Assembly (NCBI GenBank): GCA_902762295.1 | Contig: CACWNX010000002.1 | Coordinates: 62,001-126,000 of the forward strand | From: an uncultured Pseudomonadota bacterium | GTDB taxonomy: Bacteria > Pseudomonadota > Alphaproteobacteria > Rs-D84 | Length of the DNA stretch: 64,000 nucleotides | Reading direction: 5' to 3' | Part shown: positions 26,507-35,064 of the stretch, one piece after another | Layout of the letters: each line of letters opens with the position of its first letter | Position numbering within the stretch: the first letter of the stretch is position 1 | Program-made: the position numbers and the translations under genes | The notes under the pieces: generated by a model | Seen by the model: only the letters and a program-made list of their open reading frames with translations | What the model was told of the DNA's origin: nothing | The model's database searches: none

Positions 26507-27296
26507 TGCCCGATGTACCGATTCCGCGTTTTGAACGGTTTTCAATAAAGTCAATTGCATCCATTGCATATTTATTATTCTTTACCGCACGACGAACACG
26601 CGCCAAGCGTTCGGCGACCGTTCCATCGGTTTCACGAAATACCGCATTATACACCGAATGAATTGCGTGCATATCTTCGTTTGTAAATCCATGCCGCATC
26701 AGTCCAACACGATTTATCGTCCGATATGTCGCACGCGCACCATCATATATCGCATAAGGCAAGATATCATTGGCCACCCCCGACATTCCACCAACAAATG
26801 CATTACGACCGATGCGCGCAAACTGCAGAACCATAACATCGCCCGACAAAATTGCAAAATCTTCAACCTCTACATGTCCGGCAACCTGGACCAGGTTAGA
26901 CATAACCACGCTGTTGCCAATCTTGCAATCGTGCCCAACATGGGCATTCACCATAATCTGGCAATCATCGCCAATAACCGTTCCATCTGATGCGGGCGTT
27001 CCCGAATGAATCGTCACATATTCACGAATACGACACCGCTTGCCAATGCGCAGTCCGGTCATTGCAGATTCATCCTGCCATTTTAAATCTTGGCTCATCA
27101 CCCCAAGGACGGCAAACGGATAAACAATCGTATCATCGCCAATAGATGTTTTGCCATCAATCACCACATTTGAAACCAATTCTACGCGATCGCCCAGCAC
27201 AACATTTGAACCAACAATGCAATATGGCCCAATATTACAATCGGCCCCAATAACGGCACCATCGCGAATAATTGCGGTTGGATGTATATTTGTCAT
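26496..27296 (-). CDS. lpxA: UDP-N-acetylglucosamine acyltransferase
   Basis: First step of lipid A synthesis: acylates UDP-GlcNAc with a hydroxyacyl-ACP. 266 residues of left-handed beta-helix hexapeptide repeats and a helical C-terminus. The catalytic His lies in NAHVGHDC (His125 of the E. coli enzyme), and AGHV is conserved. The segment corresponding to E. coli VHQF (His160) reads VLQF here, so that conserved histidine is Leu. lpxB follows with overlap; lpxD and fabZ, frequent neighbours, are not present. Confidence 0.95.
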   Translation of the reverse strand: MTNIHPTAIIRDGAVIGADCNIGPYCIVGSNVVLGDRVELVSNVVIDGKTSIGDDTIVYPFAVLGVMSQDLKWQDESAMTGLRIGKRCRIREYVTIHSGTPASDGTVIGDDCQIMVNAHVGHDCKIGNSVVMSNLVQVAGHVEVEDFAILSGDVMVLQFARIGRNAFVGGMSGVANDILPYAIYDGARATYRTINRVGLMRHGFTNEDMHAIHSVYNAVFRETDGTVAERLARVRRAVKNNKYAMDAIDFIENRSKRGIGTSGNAE

Positions 27297-27374
27297 ATCT
27301 TTACCACCTGTGTTTTATTACACAGATATAGTACACCACCGTATTTCGGATTTATATTCAATAAATATAACGAA

Positions 27375-28397
27375 TTATAACAAGAATTTTATACTTGTCA
27401 TCTTTGGGTTTTCAGACTTTATTACGCCAATCCAAACCGCCCCCATCGCCGTCACAGTAACCATCCCAGTTAAAACACCAAACGCTATCAGCAACCATGC
27501 CATAAACACATCAGGTAAAATTGCTGGAATTTCCTTTGCGTGCCATATTGACATAGCACACAGGGCAAACATCGCCACGACCGCACCGATAAAGATTGGA
27601 ACCGCCTCGGTCAGCAAGAATAAAATCATACACAATGCCGCAATAAATCGCACCATCCATTTTAACTTCACATACGCACTGTGATGAATGCGACCATGCG
27701 GGCCGACAATCGCCAATGCCATCACCATCGCAGATAATATACCAACAAATAAAACCCATATTAAATGAATCGGTGTCAAATTTCCCAGTTGACCGAAACG
27801 CCATAATTCTGGCTGCATCAGTATTGCAACCGTTGTCAAAAACATAACACCAACCGCGCACGGCATTGCACGAATTTGTCGGCCACTAAAACGTCCCAGG
27901 GTCAAACCGAACAATACTGCACCAACCTGTAAAAACGCTCCCCACCAATTTAAAGTATCACTAAGCGCAACTGGAACCATACACAAAATCAAAATCATAA
28001 TATTCGTAAGCCATCTGCGCCGCATCCCCGCATTTTTTGCACCATACCATACCGGCAATTTTATCGCACGCGTATTTATGCCAACAAACAATGATGCTAC
28101 CAATAAAACCGCCGCGGTCAACCACGGTACCAACGAAACACCATCGCGCAGCACATCATAATTACCACCACGCAGCACAACCCACATCGCGGTTATAAAT
28201 ACCGCCCAGAAACATATTCTTGACGATGTCACATATGGACCGAAACCCAATTTTTCCGAAAAATTACGTCCCAAAAAGTACAGTGCCATAAACAAAGGCA
28301 CCCCAAGTAACGCGTCCCAAAAAAACGCAGGTGCCGCAACCGCCGCATTATTAAATGCACTAACCGCACTTGCCACAACTAAACTTTCGTCAAACAT
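27375..28397 (-). CDS. Polytopic inner membrane protein of unknown function
   Basis: 340 residues with about nine to ten hydrophobic segments and few charged loops (RRGGNYDVLRDG, GAKNAGMRRRWLT). Ribosome site AAGGCAAG precedes the ATG. No transporter signature recognised. It lies 78 bases upstream of lpxA on the same strand, which could mean a role in the envelope, but that is inference. It is divergent from the methyltransferase gene. Confidence 0.75.
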   Translation of the reverse strand: MFDESLVVASAVSAFNNAAVAAPAFFWDALLGVPLFMALYFLGRNFSEKLGFGPYVTSSRICFWAVFITAMWVVLRGGNYDVLRDGVSLVPWLTAAVLLVASLFVGINTRAIKLPVWYGAKNAGMRRRWLTNIMILILCMVPVALSDTLNWWGAFLQVGAVLFGLTLGRFSGRQIRAMPCAVGVMFLTTVAILMQPELWRFGQLGNLTPIHLIWVLFVGILSAMVMALAIVGPHGRIHHSAYVKLKWMVRFIAALCMILFLLTEAVPIFIGAVVAMFALCAMSIWHAKEIPAILPDVFMAWLLIAFGVLTGMVTVTAMGAVWIGVIKSENPKMTSIKFLL

Positions 28398-28417
28398 CTG
28401 CTTGCCTTTTTATTTTA

Positions 28418-29128
28418 ATGGATTATGATACAGGTATGACAGAAAAACAAGAGTTTTTTACTATTATGGGCGGCATGGTCAAAATGCGGCGCAGTTTATA
28501 CAACCCAACATCGGACGCAGTGTGGCTGGCGGCATTTATTGACGATGCGCCCAAAACGGTCCTTGATGTGGGGACTGGAACGGGCGCGGTGGCACTTTGC
28601 TTAATGGCGCGCATACCAAATATAAATATGACCGCACTGGACATATCTGATGAAATGTTGACGGCCGCAGCCGAGAATTTTAAACTGAACAATAAATCGG
28701 CAGAATTTATAGATACCGATATATTAAAGTGGCGCACAAACAGAACATTTGATTTAGTCATAACAAATCCGCCGTATTTTAAGGGAACACCGGCGCACCA
28801 TAATGCACACCATAATGCAGATTTGGGGATGTGGGTTCGGCGCTGTATTGCGCGCGTTAAGCCAAACGGTGTGTTCGCAATTATTATTCCTGCAAGCGAA
28901 ATGCCCGGTGTAGTATCCGAAATGACACGCCATTGTGGTGATTTTCGCATATTGCCGTTGTTCAGTAATAAAAACACCGCCGAACGGGTATTGTTGTCTG
29001 CACGGGTTGGACGCGCACCAACCGCCACTATGTATGACGGCGTATCTATGAATAATGAAGATGTGTTGCGCAACGGCATGTCGGTTGCATCCATAATGGC
29101 GATAAAAAACCAGAACCAAAGTCGTTGA
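28418..29128 (+). CDS. TrmN6/YfiC-like tRNA1(Val) adenine-N6 methyltransferase
   Basis: SAM-dependent methyltransferase of 236 residues. Motif I LDVGTGTGAVALCLM binds SAM, and the catalytic N-P-P-Y tetrad (VITNPPYFKGT) indicates amino-group methylation of adenine. The pattern PYFKG followed by a His-rich insert (HHNAHHNA) matches the YfiC group, which modifies A37 of tRNA1-Val. Start is uncertain: ATG at 28418 or MTEKQEF at 28436. Substrate assignment rests on family resemblance. Confidence 0.82.
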   Translation: MDYDTGMTEKQEFFTIMGGMVKMRRSLYNPTSDAVWLAAFIDDAPKTVLDVGTGTGAVALCLMARIPNINMTALDISDEMLTAAAENFKLNNKSAEFIDTDILKWRTNRTFDLVITNPPYFKGTPAHHNAHHNADLGMWVRRCIARVKPNGVFAIIIPASEMPGVVSEMTRHCGDFRILPLFSNKNTAERVLLSARVGRAPTATMYDGVSMNNEDVLRNGMSVASIMAIKNQNQSR

Positions 29129-29190
29129 TTTGTGTATAAAAAAGTGCTCCACTTGACTATCCAAGATTATTTTACTATGCTGTACCCGTT

Positions 29191-30468
29191 ATGATAAATT
29201 TTATAACACGATATTTTACATCACTGTGGGCATTTATCACCGCACCGTTCCGCGCAATATGGCGCGTAATCGTTCGTATTTTCCCACCGCGTGAGTTTAC
29301 AGTTATGGATACTCCGCGTGGCAATGTTTACACTTTTAACCAGTCCAGTTTCTGGCGATTTACAAAATTCTGTGCCAAGGTTGGATTGTTTGTATGGGCG
29401 GCATGGTCAACATATGTTTTTGTTTACCACCGACCGATGTTGCAGAACCGCACACAACAACTGGAACAAATGCGGGAAAAATACGCACACCATATGATAG
29501 ATTTGAATAATTATCTGGCCAAATATAACGAACTGACGAAAAATATAAATGTTATTGATGATAAATTACTAAAAGATAAAAAATTGACCGACCCCCAGAA
29601 AGAAGAATTAGTAAATGAACGTTTAAAAACCTGGGGCGAATTGGACTTTTTAAAAACTCGTATATCGGAAATGTTTACCGATGAAGATTATGCACCCGAA
29701 TATACCAAGGTTTCCGACCTGGCGATTGAATATGAATTAACACGCGCCGAAAATATTGAAATTAAAAAGCGCGATATTGAATTACTGGAAACGGTTGTAA
29801 AAATTGTTGATGCCGATAATAAAATCATAGATGCCGTATCAAAACTTGCCGCCGATAAAACAACCGAATTGCGGGCAGAGATGAAACGCATCAACGGAAC
29901 ATTGGCAACATTGGGTCTGGGCGAGGGCGCATTGGTTCAGAACGCAAACAAATATTCAAACCAGTTGGTTGGTGCGGTATTTAATCCATTGGAAATTGAC
30001 AAAGAACTAGATGAAAAATACCAGAAACTGGCAAATGATATCACACTTTGGAATGGATTGAACAAATTGAAAAAAATTCTGCCACTGGGGGCACCGGTTC
30101 GCGATGTTCATATAACATCAAAATACGGCACACGCAAAGACCCATTTACCGGCGCGCCTAAACATCACAAAGGCATAGATTTTGCCGGCAAAATTGGAAC
30201 CGAACTTATGGCGGTGGCACCGGGTCGTGTTATATCGGCGGGTGAACGTGTTGGATATGGGACAACGGTTGAAATTGACCATGGACTTGGGTTTACGACA
30301 TTGTATGCCCACCTGTCAAAGATAAGTGTATCACGTGGCGATTGGGTACGACCGGGAACGATTGTGGGGCTTGGTGGGTCATCTGGACGTTCAACGGGCC
30401 CACATCTGCATTACGAAATTCGGTACAAGGGCAATCCATTTGACCCCGAAAAGTTTGTGAAAGAATAA
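29191..30468 (+). CDS. Membrane-anchored M23 family metallopeptidase
   Basis: Peptidoglycan DD-endopeptidase-type protein of 425 residues. An N-terminal cytoplasmic stretch of about 55 residues precedes one membrane helix near 60-80. A coiled coil at about 85-240 follows, then the LytM/M23 domain at about 305-425. Zn ligands are visible: HHKGIDFAGK (His, Asp), TTLYAHLSK and PHLHYEIRY. The domain is complete and likely active. It is followed at 14 bases by a bactofilin gene; M23-bactofilin pairs shape the cell wall in other Proteobacteria (Hyphomonas, Helicobacter), so a morphogenetic role is reasonable. Confidence 0.93.
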   Translation: MINFITRYFTSLWAFITAPFRAIWRVIVRIFPPREFTVMDTPRGNVYTFNQSSFWRFTKFCAKVGLFVWAAWSTYVFVYHRPMLQNRTQQLEQMREKYAHHMIDLNNYLAKYNELTKNINVIDDKLLKDKKLTDPQKEELVNERLKTWGELDFLKTRISEMFTDEDYAPEYTKVSDLAIEYELTRAENIEIKKRDIELLETVVKIVDADNKIIDAVSKLAADKTTELRAEMKRINGTLATLGLGEGALVQNANKYSNQLVGAVFNPLEIDKELDEKYQKLANDITLWNGLNKLKKILPLGAPVRDVHITSKYGTRKDPFTGAPKHHKGIDFAGKIGTELMAVAPGRVISAGERVGYGTTVEIDHGLGFTTLYAHLSKISVSRGDWVRPGTIVGLGGSSGRSTGPHLHYEIRYKGNPFDPEKFVKE

Positions 30469-30481
30469 AAAGGAAAGGAAA

Positions 30482-30823
30482 ATGTTGGCATTTACAAACG
30501 CAGACGAAAAAACATCACCAACAATTATTGGCGCGGGCTGTAAACTGACCGGCGACATAAAAACCGACCACAGTGTCCAGATTCATGGTCATGTTGTCGG
30601 CGATATCACCGCCGAAACGGTTGTTATTGGCCGTGGTGGCACGGTAGAGGGCAAAGTGACGGCGGACAACCTGTTTCTGCACGGAACATTAACCGGCCCG
30701 GCAAATGTGGATATCGCCAATGTATTCAGTCACGCACAAATGTCCGGCACATTATCATATAAAACATTGAACATAACCGCCAATACGGGACTGGAATGCA
30801 AATTGGCAAAGCGCAAAGGATAA
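30482..30823 (+). CDS. Bactofilin (polymer-forming cytoskeletal protein)
   Basis: 113 residues forming a right-handed beta-helix of short repeats (TIIGAGCKLTGDI, VQIHGHVVGDI, VVIGRGGTVEGKV, LFLHGTLTGPANV). This is the bactofilin DUF583 core with a short N-terminus. Bactofilins self-assemble into filaments at the membrane and localise cell-wall enzymes. Ribosome site AAGGAAAGG. It sits between the M23 peptidase and rpiB in one rightward unit. Confidence 0.95.
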   Translation: MLAFTNADEKTSPTIIGAGCKLTGDIKTDHSVQIHGHVVGDITAETVVIGRGGTVEGKVTADNLFLHGTLTGPANVDIANVFSHAQMSGTLSYKTLNITANTGLECKLAKRKG

Positions 30824-30827
30824 AAAC

Positions 30828-31274
30828 ATGAATAAAGCAATTGAAAAGGTCTTTATCGCCGCCGACCATCGTGGGGTAGGGCTGAAACTGTATTTAACCG
30901 AAATGTTAAGCGCACTGGGGTATAATATCGTGAATTTAGGAACCGACGATTTGAATACACCGGTGGATTTTCCAGATGTCGCAAAAACGCTTGCCGATGC
31001 AATGTTAGATGCACCGAACACACGCGGAATTTTGGTATGTGGCACGGGTGCCGGGGTTCAAATTGCCGCAAATCGTTACCGGCATATTCGCGCATCGCGT
31101 TGCGACCGTCCGGACCAGGCACGCGATGACCGGTTCCACGACGACATAAATGTTTTGGCATTGGGCGCGGACGATATAGATATTGAAATGGCATTCCTGT
31201 GTGCCAGGGCATTTTTAGAAAGCCCATTTGATGACTGTGAAAAACGCCGCCGCAGAATTGAAAAAATTTCTTAG
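30828..31274 (+). CDS. rpiB: Ribose-5-phosphate isomerase B
   Basis: Interconverts ribose-5-phosphate and ribulose-5-phosphate in the non-oxidative pentose phosphate pathway. 148 residues. Motifs: FIAADHRGVGLKLYL at the start, the catalytic-loop motif ILVCGTGAGVQIAANR with Cys near 67, and a later NVLALGAD segment. It starts four bases after the bactofilin stop. Together with the transketolase at 61149 it indicates a working non-oxidative pentose phosphate branch. Confidence 0.93.
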   Translation: MNKAIEKVFIAADHRGVGLKLYLTEMLSALGYNIVNLGTDDLNTPVDFPDVAKTLADAMLDAPNTRGILVCGTGAGVQIAANRYRHIRASRCDRPDQARDDRFHDDINVLALGADDIDIEMAFLCARAFLESPFDDCEKRRRRIEKIS

Positions 31275-31284
31275 TGATTAGTAA
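31270..31284. repeat. Heptad-like intergenic repeat, short copy
   Basis: CTTAGTGATTAGT overlaps the rpiB stop codon; same unit as at 10957 and 11179. Confidence 0.4.
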
Positions 31285-31311
31285 AACACCGCCTGTTTAG
31301 GCGGTGTTTTT
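31283..31311. terminator. Bidirectional terminator between rpiB and leuS
   Basis: AAAACACCGCC pairs with GGCGGTGTTTT across TGTTTA. Confidence 0.9.
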
Positions 31312-33715
31312 ACTTCTTCACCACAAAATTCACCAATTTTTTTGGCACAACGATTGTTTTTATAATTTCTGCGCCGGAAACCTTGGCACCCGCCGCCGCA
31401 CGCGCCTGGGCGACCAGTGTTTCATTATCTGCGTTCACATCGGCGGTAAATTCGGCAACGCGTTTTCCATTTATCGTTACTGCAAATGTGGTTGTGGTTT
31501 CCACCAGTTTAGACGCATCAAATGTCGGCCATGGTTCAAACACCAACATATCCGCGTGTCCCAATTTTTCCCACATTTCCTCGGTCAGGTGCGGTGCAAA
31601 CGGGTTCAACATTTGAATCAACACCTCATATGCCCGCCGCGGCATTTTTCCACCCGGAAACGCGTTCAAAAATTCCATCATCGCCGATATCGCCGTATTA
31701 AATTTCATACCGTCCAGACGTTCTGTTACATCCGCAACCAGTCGATTGACCAACACATCTTGTTCGGCGGTCAATGCATCATCAGTCAAATTATCACCCA
31801 TCGCATCAACACGACGCAAGAATCGTTCAACCCCACGCAAAGTATCTTCGGACCAATTCATATTGTTTTGTTCCCATGGTGCCAGATAAAGTATCGCTAG
31901 TCTGCATGCATCTGCACCAACACGCGCCACAACATCAGACGAAGGTACAACATTTCCACGTGATTTAGACATTTTCTGACCATCCGCACCCATAATCAAA
32001 CCATTACTTGTACGTTTCTTGTACGGTTCAACGCCCGGGACATAACCCAAATCTGCCAATGCTTTGTACCAAAAACGCGAATAGAGCAGGTGGCGAGTCG
32101 TATGTTCCATACCGCCGTTATAGTGGTCAATCGGCATCCACTTGTCTAACTGACTGCGGCCACAAAACTCTTTATCATTACGCGGATCCAAATAGCGCAT
32201 AAAATACCATGACGAACCCGCCCACTGGGGCATTGTATCAGTTTCACGTTTTGCCGCACCACCACATTTTGGACATGTTGTTTTTATCCAATCAGTCGCA
32301 CGCGCCAACGGGCTTTCCCCTGTATCGGTTGGTTTATAATCTTCCATATGCGGCTGCAACAACGGCAATTCGGATTCGGGAATTGGTTGCCAACCACATT
32401 TTTCACAATAAACCATCGGAATTGGCTCACCCCAATACATTTGACGCGAAAAACCCCAATCTTTTAATTTATATTTTTTGGTTCCACGCGCAAAACCATG
32501 TTCGGTTCCATACTTTATTGCGGTCGCAATCGCGGTTTCTTTGTCCATACCATTCAAGAAATCTGAATTTATATGCGCACCATCACCCGTCCAGACTTTA
32601 TCTGGTTCGCCCCCCGCCAACACCGGAATAATTTCCAAACCAAACTTTTTCGCAAAGTCCCAGTCGCGTTCATCGTGTGCCGGCACCGCCATAATCGCCC
32701 CAAAACCATAATCTGCCAAAACATAGTCCGATATAAAAATTGGAATTTCACGACCATTAAACGGATTTTTCGCCATAACACCTTCCAGTTTTACACCGGT
32801 TTTATCTTTCGTTACATCGGTACGTTCTATTTCTGACTTGGCCTTGGCGGCGACAATATATTCGCGCACCGCATCAACATTTTTAATACGGCCTTCGTCC
32901 AACCATTTTTTTACCAATTTATGTTCCGGTGCAATAACACAGAAAGTCACACCAAAAATAGTATCCACACGCGTGGTATAGACCGTCATAATATCGTCAC
33001 CAACACGAAAATCTACATCGGCCCCGTACGAACGCCCAATCCAGTTTTCCTGCATAATTTTGACTTTTTCCGGATAGTCCACCAATTTCAAATCATCAAT
33101 CAACCGGTCGGCGTATTTAGTTATCGCCAAATTCCATTGTAATTTCATCTTTTTTTCAACTGGTCCATGACAACGTTCACAGCACCCATCTTCCAATTCT
33201 TCGTTGGTAAGGTTTGTTCGGCAATTCGGGCACCAATTCATTGGCAGTTCTGATTTATACGCCAAACCCGCCCGCCAGAATTGAATAAACATCCACTGTG
33301 TCCATTTAATATATTCTGGGTCAGATGTCGCAATTTTTGATTCAGGGTCAAAAGATAACCCCATAACCGAAATATCTTTCTCGAAAATCTTAATCAGTTC
33401 TGCCACAGAATCACGCGGATGCTTTCCAATTTTGGTGGCATATTTTTCAGATGAAATCCCCATAGAATCATATCCAATCGGGAACAGGACATCAAATCCA
33501 CGCATACGTTTATATCGTGCCATAACATCCATACCGGTATAAGGCAACATATGACCAACATGCAAACCCGAACCAGACGGAAAAGGAAACTCAATCAAAT
33601 TGTAATACTTTGGTTTTGAACCGTCGTTTTTCGGCACAAACGCGCGCGCATCGCGCCATTTGCGTTGCCATTTTGATTCCCGTTCAATTACTTTCTTGAT
33701 ATCATCGGTTGCCAT
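31310..33715 (-). CDS. leuS: Leucyl-tRNA synthetase
   Basis: Class I synthetase of 801 residues. The HIGH-type motif is in LHVGHMLPYTGMD near residue 53. The CP1 editing domain includes VYTTRVDTIFGVTF. A Zn-binding Cys cluster (WCPNCRTNLTNEEL, CCERCHGP) and a second one (YCEKCGWQP, CPKCGGA) are present. The KMSKS loop is GQKMSKSRGNVV, with a C-terminal anticodon-binding domain after it. All catalytic parts are present. Confidence 0.97.
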   Translation of the reverse strand: MATDDIKKVIERESKWQRKWRDARAFVPKNDGSKPKYYNLIEFPFPSGSGLHVGHMLPYTGMDVMARYKRMRGFDVLFPIGYDSMGISSEKYATKIGKHPRDSVAELIKIFEKDISVMGLSFDPESKIATSDPEYIKWTQWMFIQFWRAGLAYKSELPMNWCPNCRTNLTNEELEDGCCERCHGPVEKKMKLQWNLAITKYADRLIDDLKLVDYPEKVKIMQENWIGRSYGADVDFRVGDDIMTVYTTRVDTIFGVTFCVIAPEHKLVKKWLDEGRIKNVDAVREYIVAAKAKSEIERTDVTKDKTGVKLEGVMAKNPFNGREIPIFISDYVLADYGFGAIMAVPAHDERDWDFAKKFGLEIIPVLAGGEPDKVWTGDGAHINSDFLNGMDKETAIATAIKYGTEHGFARGTKKYKLKDWGFSRQMYWGEPIPMVYCEKCGWQPIPESELPLLQPHMEDYKPTDTGESPLARATDWIKTTCPKCGGAAKRETDTMPQWAGSSWYFMRYLDPRNDKEFCGRSQLDKWMPIDHYNGGMEHTTRHLLYSRFWYKALADLGYVPGVEPYKKRTSNGLIMGADGQKMSKSRGNVVPSSDVVARVGADACRLAILYLAPWEQNNMNWSEDTLRGVERFLRRVDAMGDNLTDDALTAEQDVLVNRLVADVTERLDGMKFNTAISAMMEFLNAFPGGKMPRRAYEVLIQMLNPFAPHLTEEMWEKLGHADMLVFEPWPTFDASKLVETTTTFAVTINGKRVAEFTADVNADNETLVAQARAAAGAKVSGAEIIKTIVVPKKLVNFVVKK

Positions 33716-33820
33716 ATTACACTCCGTATATAAAAATTGCCGAAATAAAGGTTATCAAACTTAAAACCGGTTCGCAAGTTTTTTATATTCTGTGGTATTA
33801 TAATACCGTAATGATTTTTC

Positions 33821-33849
33821 TTGACTTTTCTGGGGGCTTGCGCCATAAT
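33821..33849 (+). promoter_or_regulatory. Likely promoter of rplM-rpsI
   Basis: TTGACT at 33821-33826 and CATAAT at 33844-33849, 17 bp apart, about 40 bp before the rplM start. Confidence 0.6.
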
Positions 33850-33889
33850 AGGGCGAACTTTTTAACAAACAACAAAAGGTAAAACAAAA

Positions 33890-34363
33890 ATGGTGGCGAC
33901 AAAATCGTTAAAAAAGTGTGAATTAGATGCCAAATGGTATCTGATTGACGCAACCGATTGCACACTGGGACGTTTGGCGGCATATGTTGCGAACATCCTG
34001 CGTGGCAAGAACAAACCGACTTGGACACCGAACATGGACTGTGGCGATCATGTTATTATCATTAACGCCGACAAGGTGGCATTGTCTGGGACCAAGGCTG
34101 ACAAAACAAAATTCTATTGGCACACAACATACCCGGGCGGAATCAAAGAACGCACGCTGGGTCAAATGCGCGCCGAAAAGCCGACCACATTGGTAAAAAA
34201 CGCGGTAAAGCGCATGATGGGTCGCCGCACGGCGGTTGCATTGGCGGACAAGCGTCTGACCAAACTGCACGTGTATGCGGGTTCTGAACACAAACATGCC
34301 GCACAGAATCCAACTGTGATTGATTTTGCGGGTTTAAATCGTAAAAACAAAAGGGGCGAATAA
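33890..34363 (+). CDS. rplM: Large ribosomal subunit protein uL13
   Basis: 157 residues. Signature segments: [42 protein letters not shown] and KNAVKRMMG. Ribosome site AAAGGT. Its stop overlaps the rpsI start by one base, the conserved rplM-rpsI operon. Confidence 0.98.
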   Translation: MVATKSLKKCELDAKWYLIDATDCTLGRLAAYVANILRGKNKPTWTPNMDCGDHVIIINADKVALSGTKADKTKFYWHTTYPGGIKERTLGQMRAEKPTTLVKNAVKRMMGRRTAVALADKRLTKLHVYAGSEHKHAAQNPTVIDFAGLNRKNKRGE

Positions 34364-34914
34364 TGGCAAACGAAACCAAGAAAACAACCGCCAAAAAGGC
34401 GGCAACAACTACAAAAAAGGCCGCCCCGGCAACTAAAAAGGCACCGGCGGCAAAAACCGCAGCAAAAGCAACGGCAAAAGCCACGGCGGCAAAAAAAACA
34501 ACCGCATCGATTGCAATGCCAAAGTTAAACAATGCAACCTATGCGACCGGCAAACGCAAAGATTCTGTTGCACGCGTATATTTGATGCCGGGGCGGGGCA
34601 ATATCGTTATCAACGAACGTCCAATGGCGGAATATTTCCGTCGTCCGGTTTTACAAATGATTTTGAATCAACCGTTCACCGTCACCAAGCGTGATGGTGC
34701 ATATGATGCGTTTGTAATGGTTATGGGTGGCGGTTTGTCGGGCCAGGCGGGCGCGGTAAAACACGGTATTTCCAAGGCATTGGAAAAGGCGGAACCGGAC
34801 CTGCGCGCGGCGTTAAAGGCGGCCGGGTTCCTTACCCGCGACAGCCGCGTTGTCGAACGTAAACACTATGGTTTCCGCAAGGCACGTCGTTCAACCCAGT
34901 TCAGCAAACGTTAA
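34363..34914 (+). CDS. rpsI: Small ribosomal subunit protein uS9 with Lys/Ala-rich N-terminal extension
   Basis: 183 residues. The S9 core starts near residue 55 ([19 protein letters not shown]) and ends with the conserved [11 protein letters not shown] tail that reaches the ribosomal P site. Before it lie about 50 residues of Ala, Lys and Thr ([18 protein letters not shown]), resembling histone H1-like repeats. Such extensions on S9 vary between bacteria; the role here is unknown. Confidence 0.97.
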   Translation: MANETKKTTAKKAATTTKKAAPATKKAPAAKTAAKATAKATAAKKTTASIAMPKLNNATYATGKRKDSVARVYLMPGRGNIVINERPMAEYFRRPVLQMILNQPFTVTKRDGAYDAFVMVMGGGLSGQAGAVKHGISKALEKAEPDLRAALKAAGFLTRDSRVVERKHYGFRKARRSTQFSKR

Positions 34915-34935
34915 TTCAATGTTTGCAACAAACAC

Positions 34936-34967
34936 AAAAATGGGCGCACCATGCGCCCATTTCTTTT
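34936..34967 (+). terminator. Intrinsic terminator of rplM-rpsI
   Basis: AAATGGGCGCA pairs with TGCGCCCATTT, followed by CTTTT. Confidence 0.88.
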
Positions 34968-35004
34968 AACATCTGATATGCAGATTATTATCCGCTAAAA
35001 TATG

Positions 35005-35032
35005 TTGAATTTTGAAAAAATCCGTGTATACT
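35005..35032 (+). promoter_or_regulatory. Likely promoter of tig
   Basis: TTGAAT at 35005-35010 and TATACT at 35027-35032, 16 bp apart, 33 bp before the start codon. Confidence 0.5.
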
Positions 35033-35064
35033 TGTTCGCGCAAATCTATTACAAAGGGAAAACC

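Noticed and set aside
34143..34532. 129-residue Ala/Val/Phe-rich frame opposite rpsI
   Set aside because: It is the complement of the Lys/Ala codon run in rpsI.
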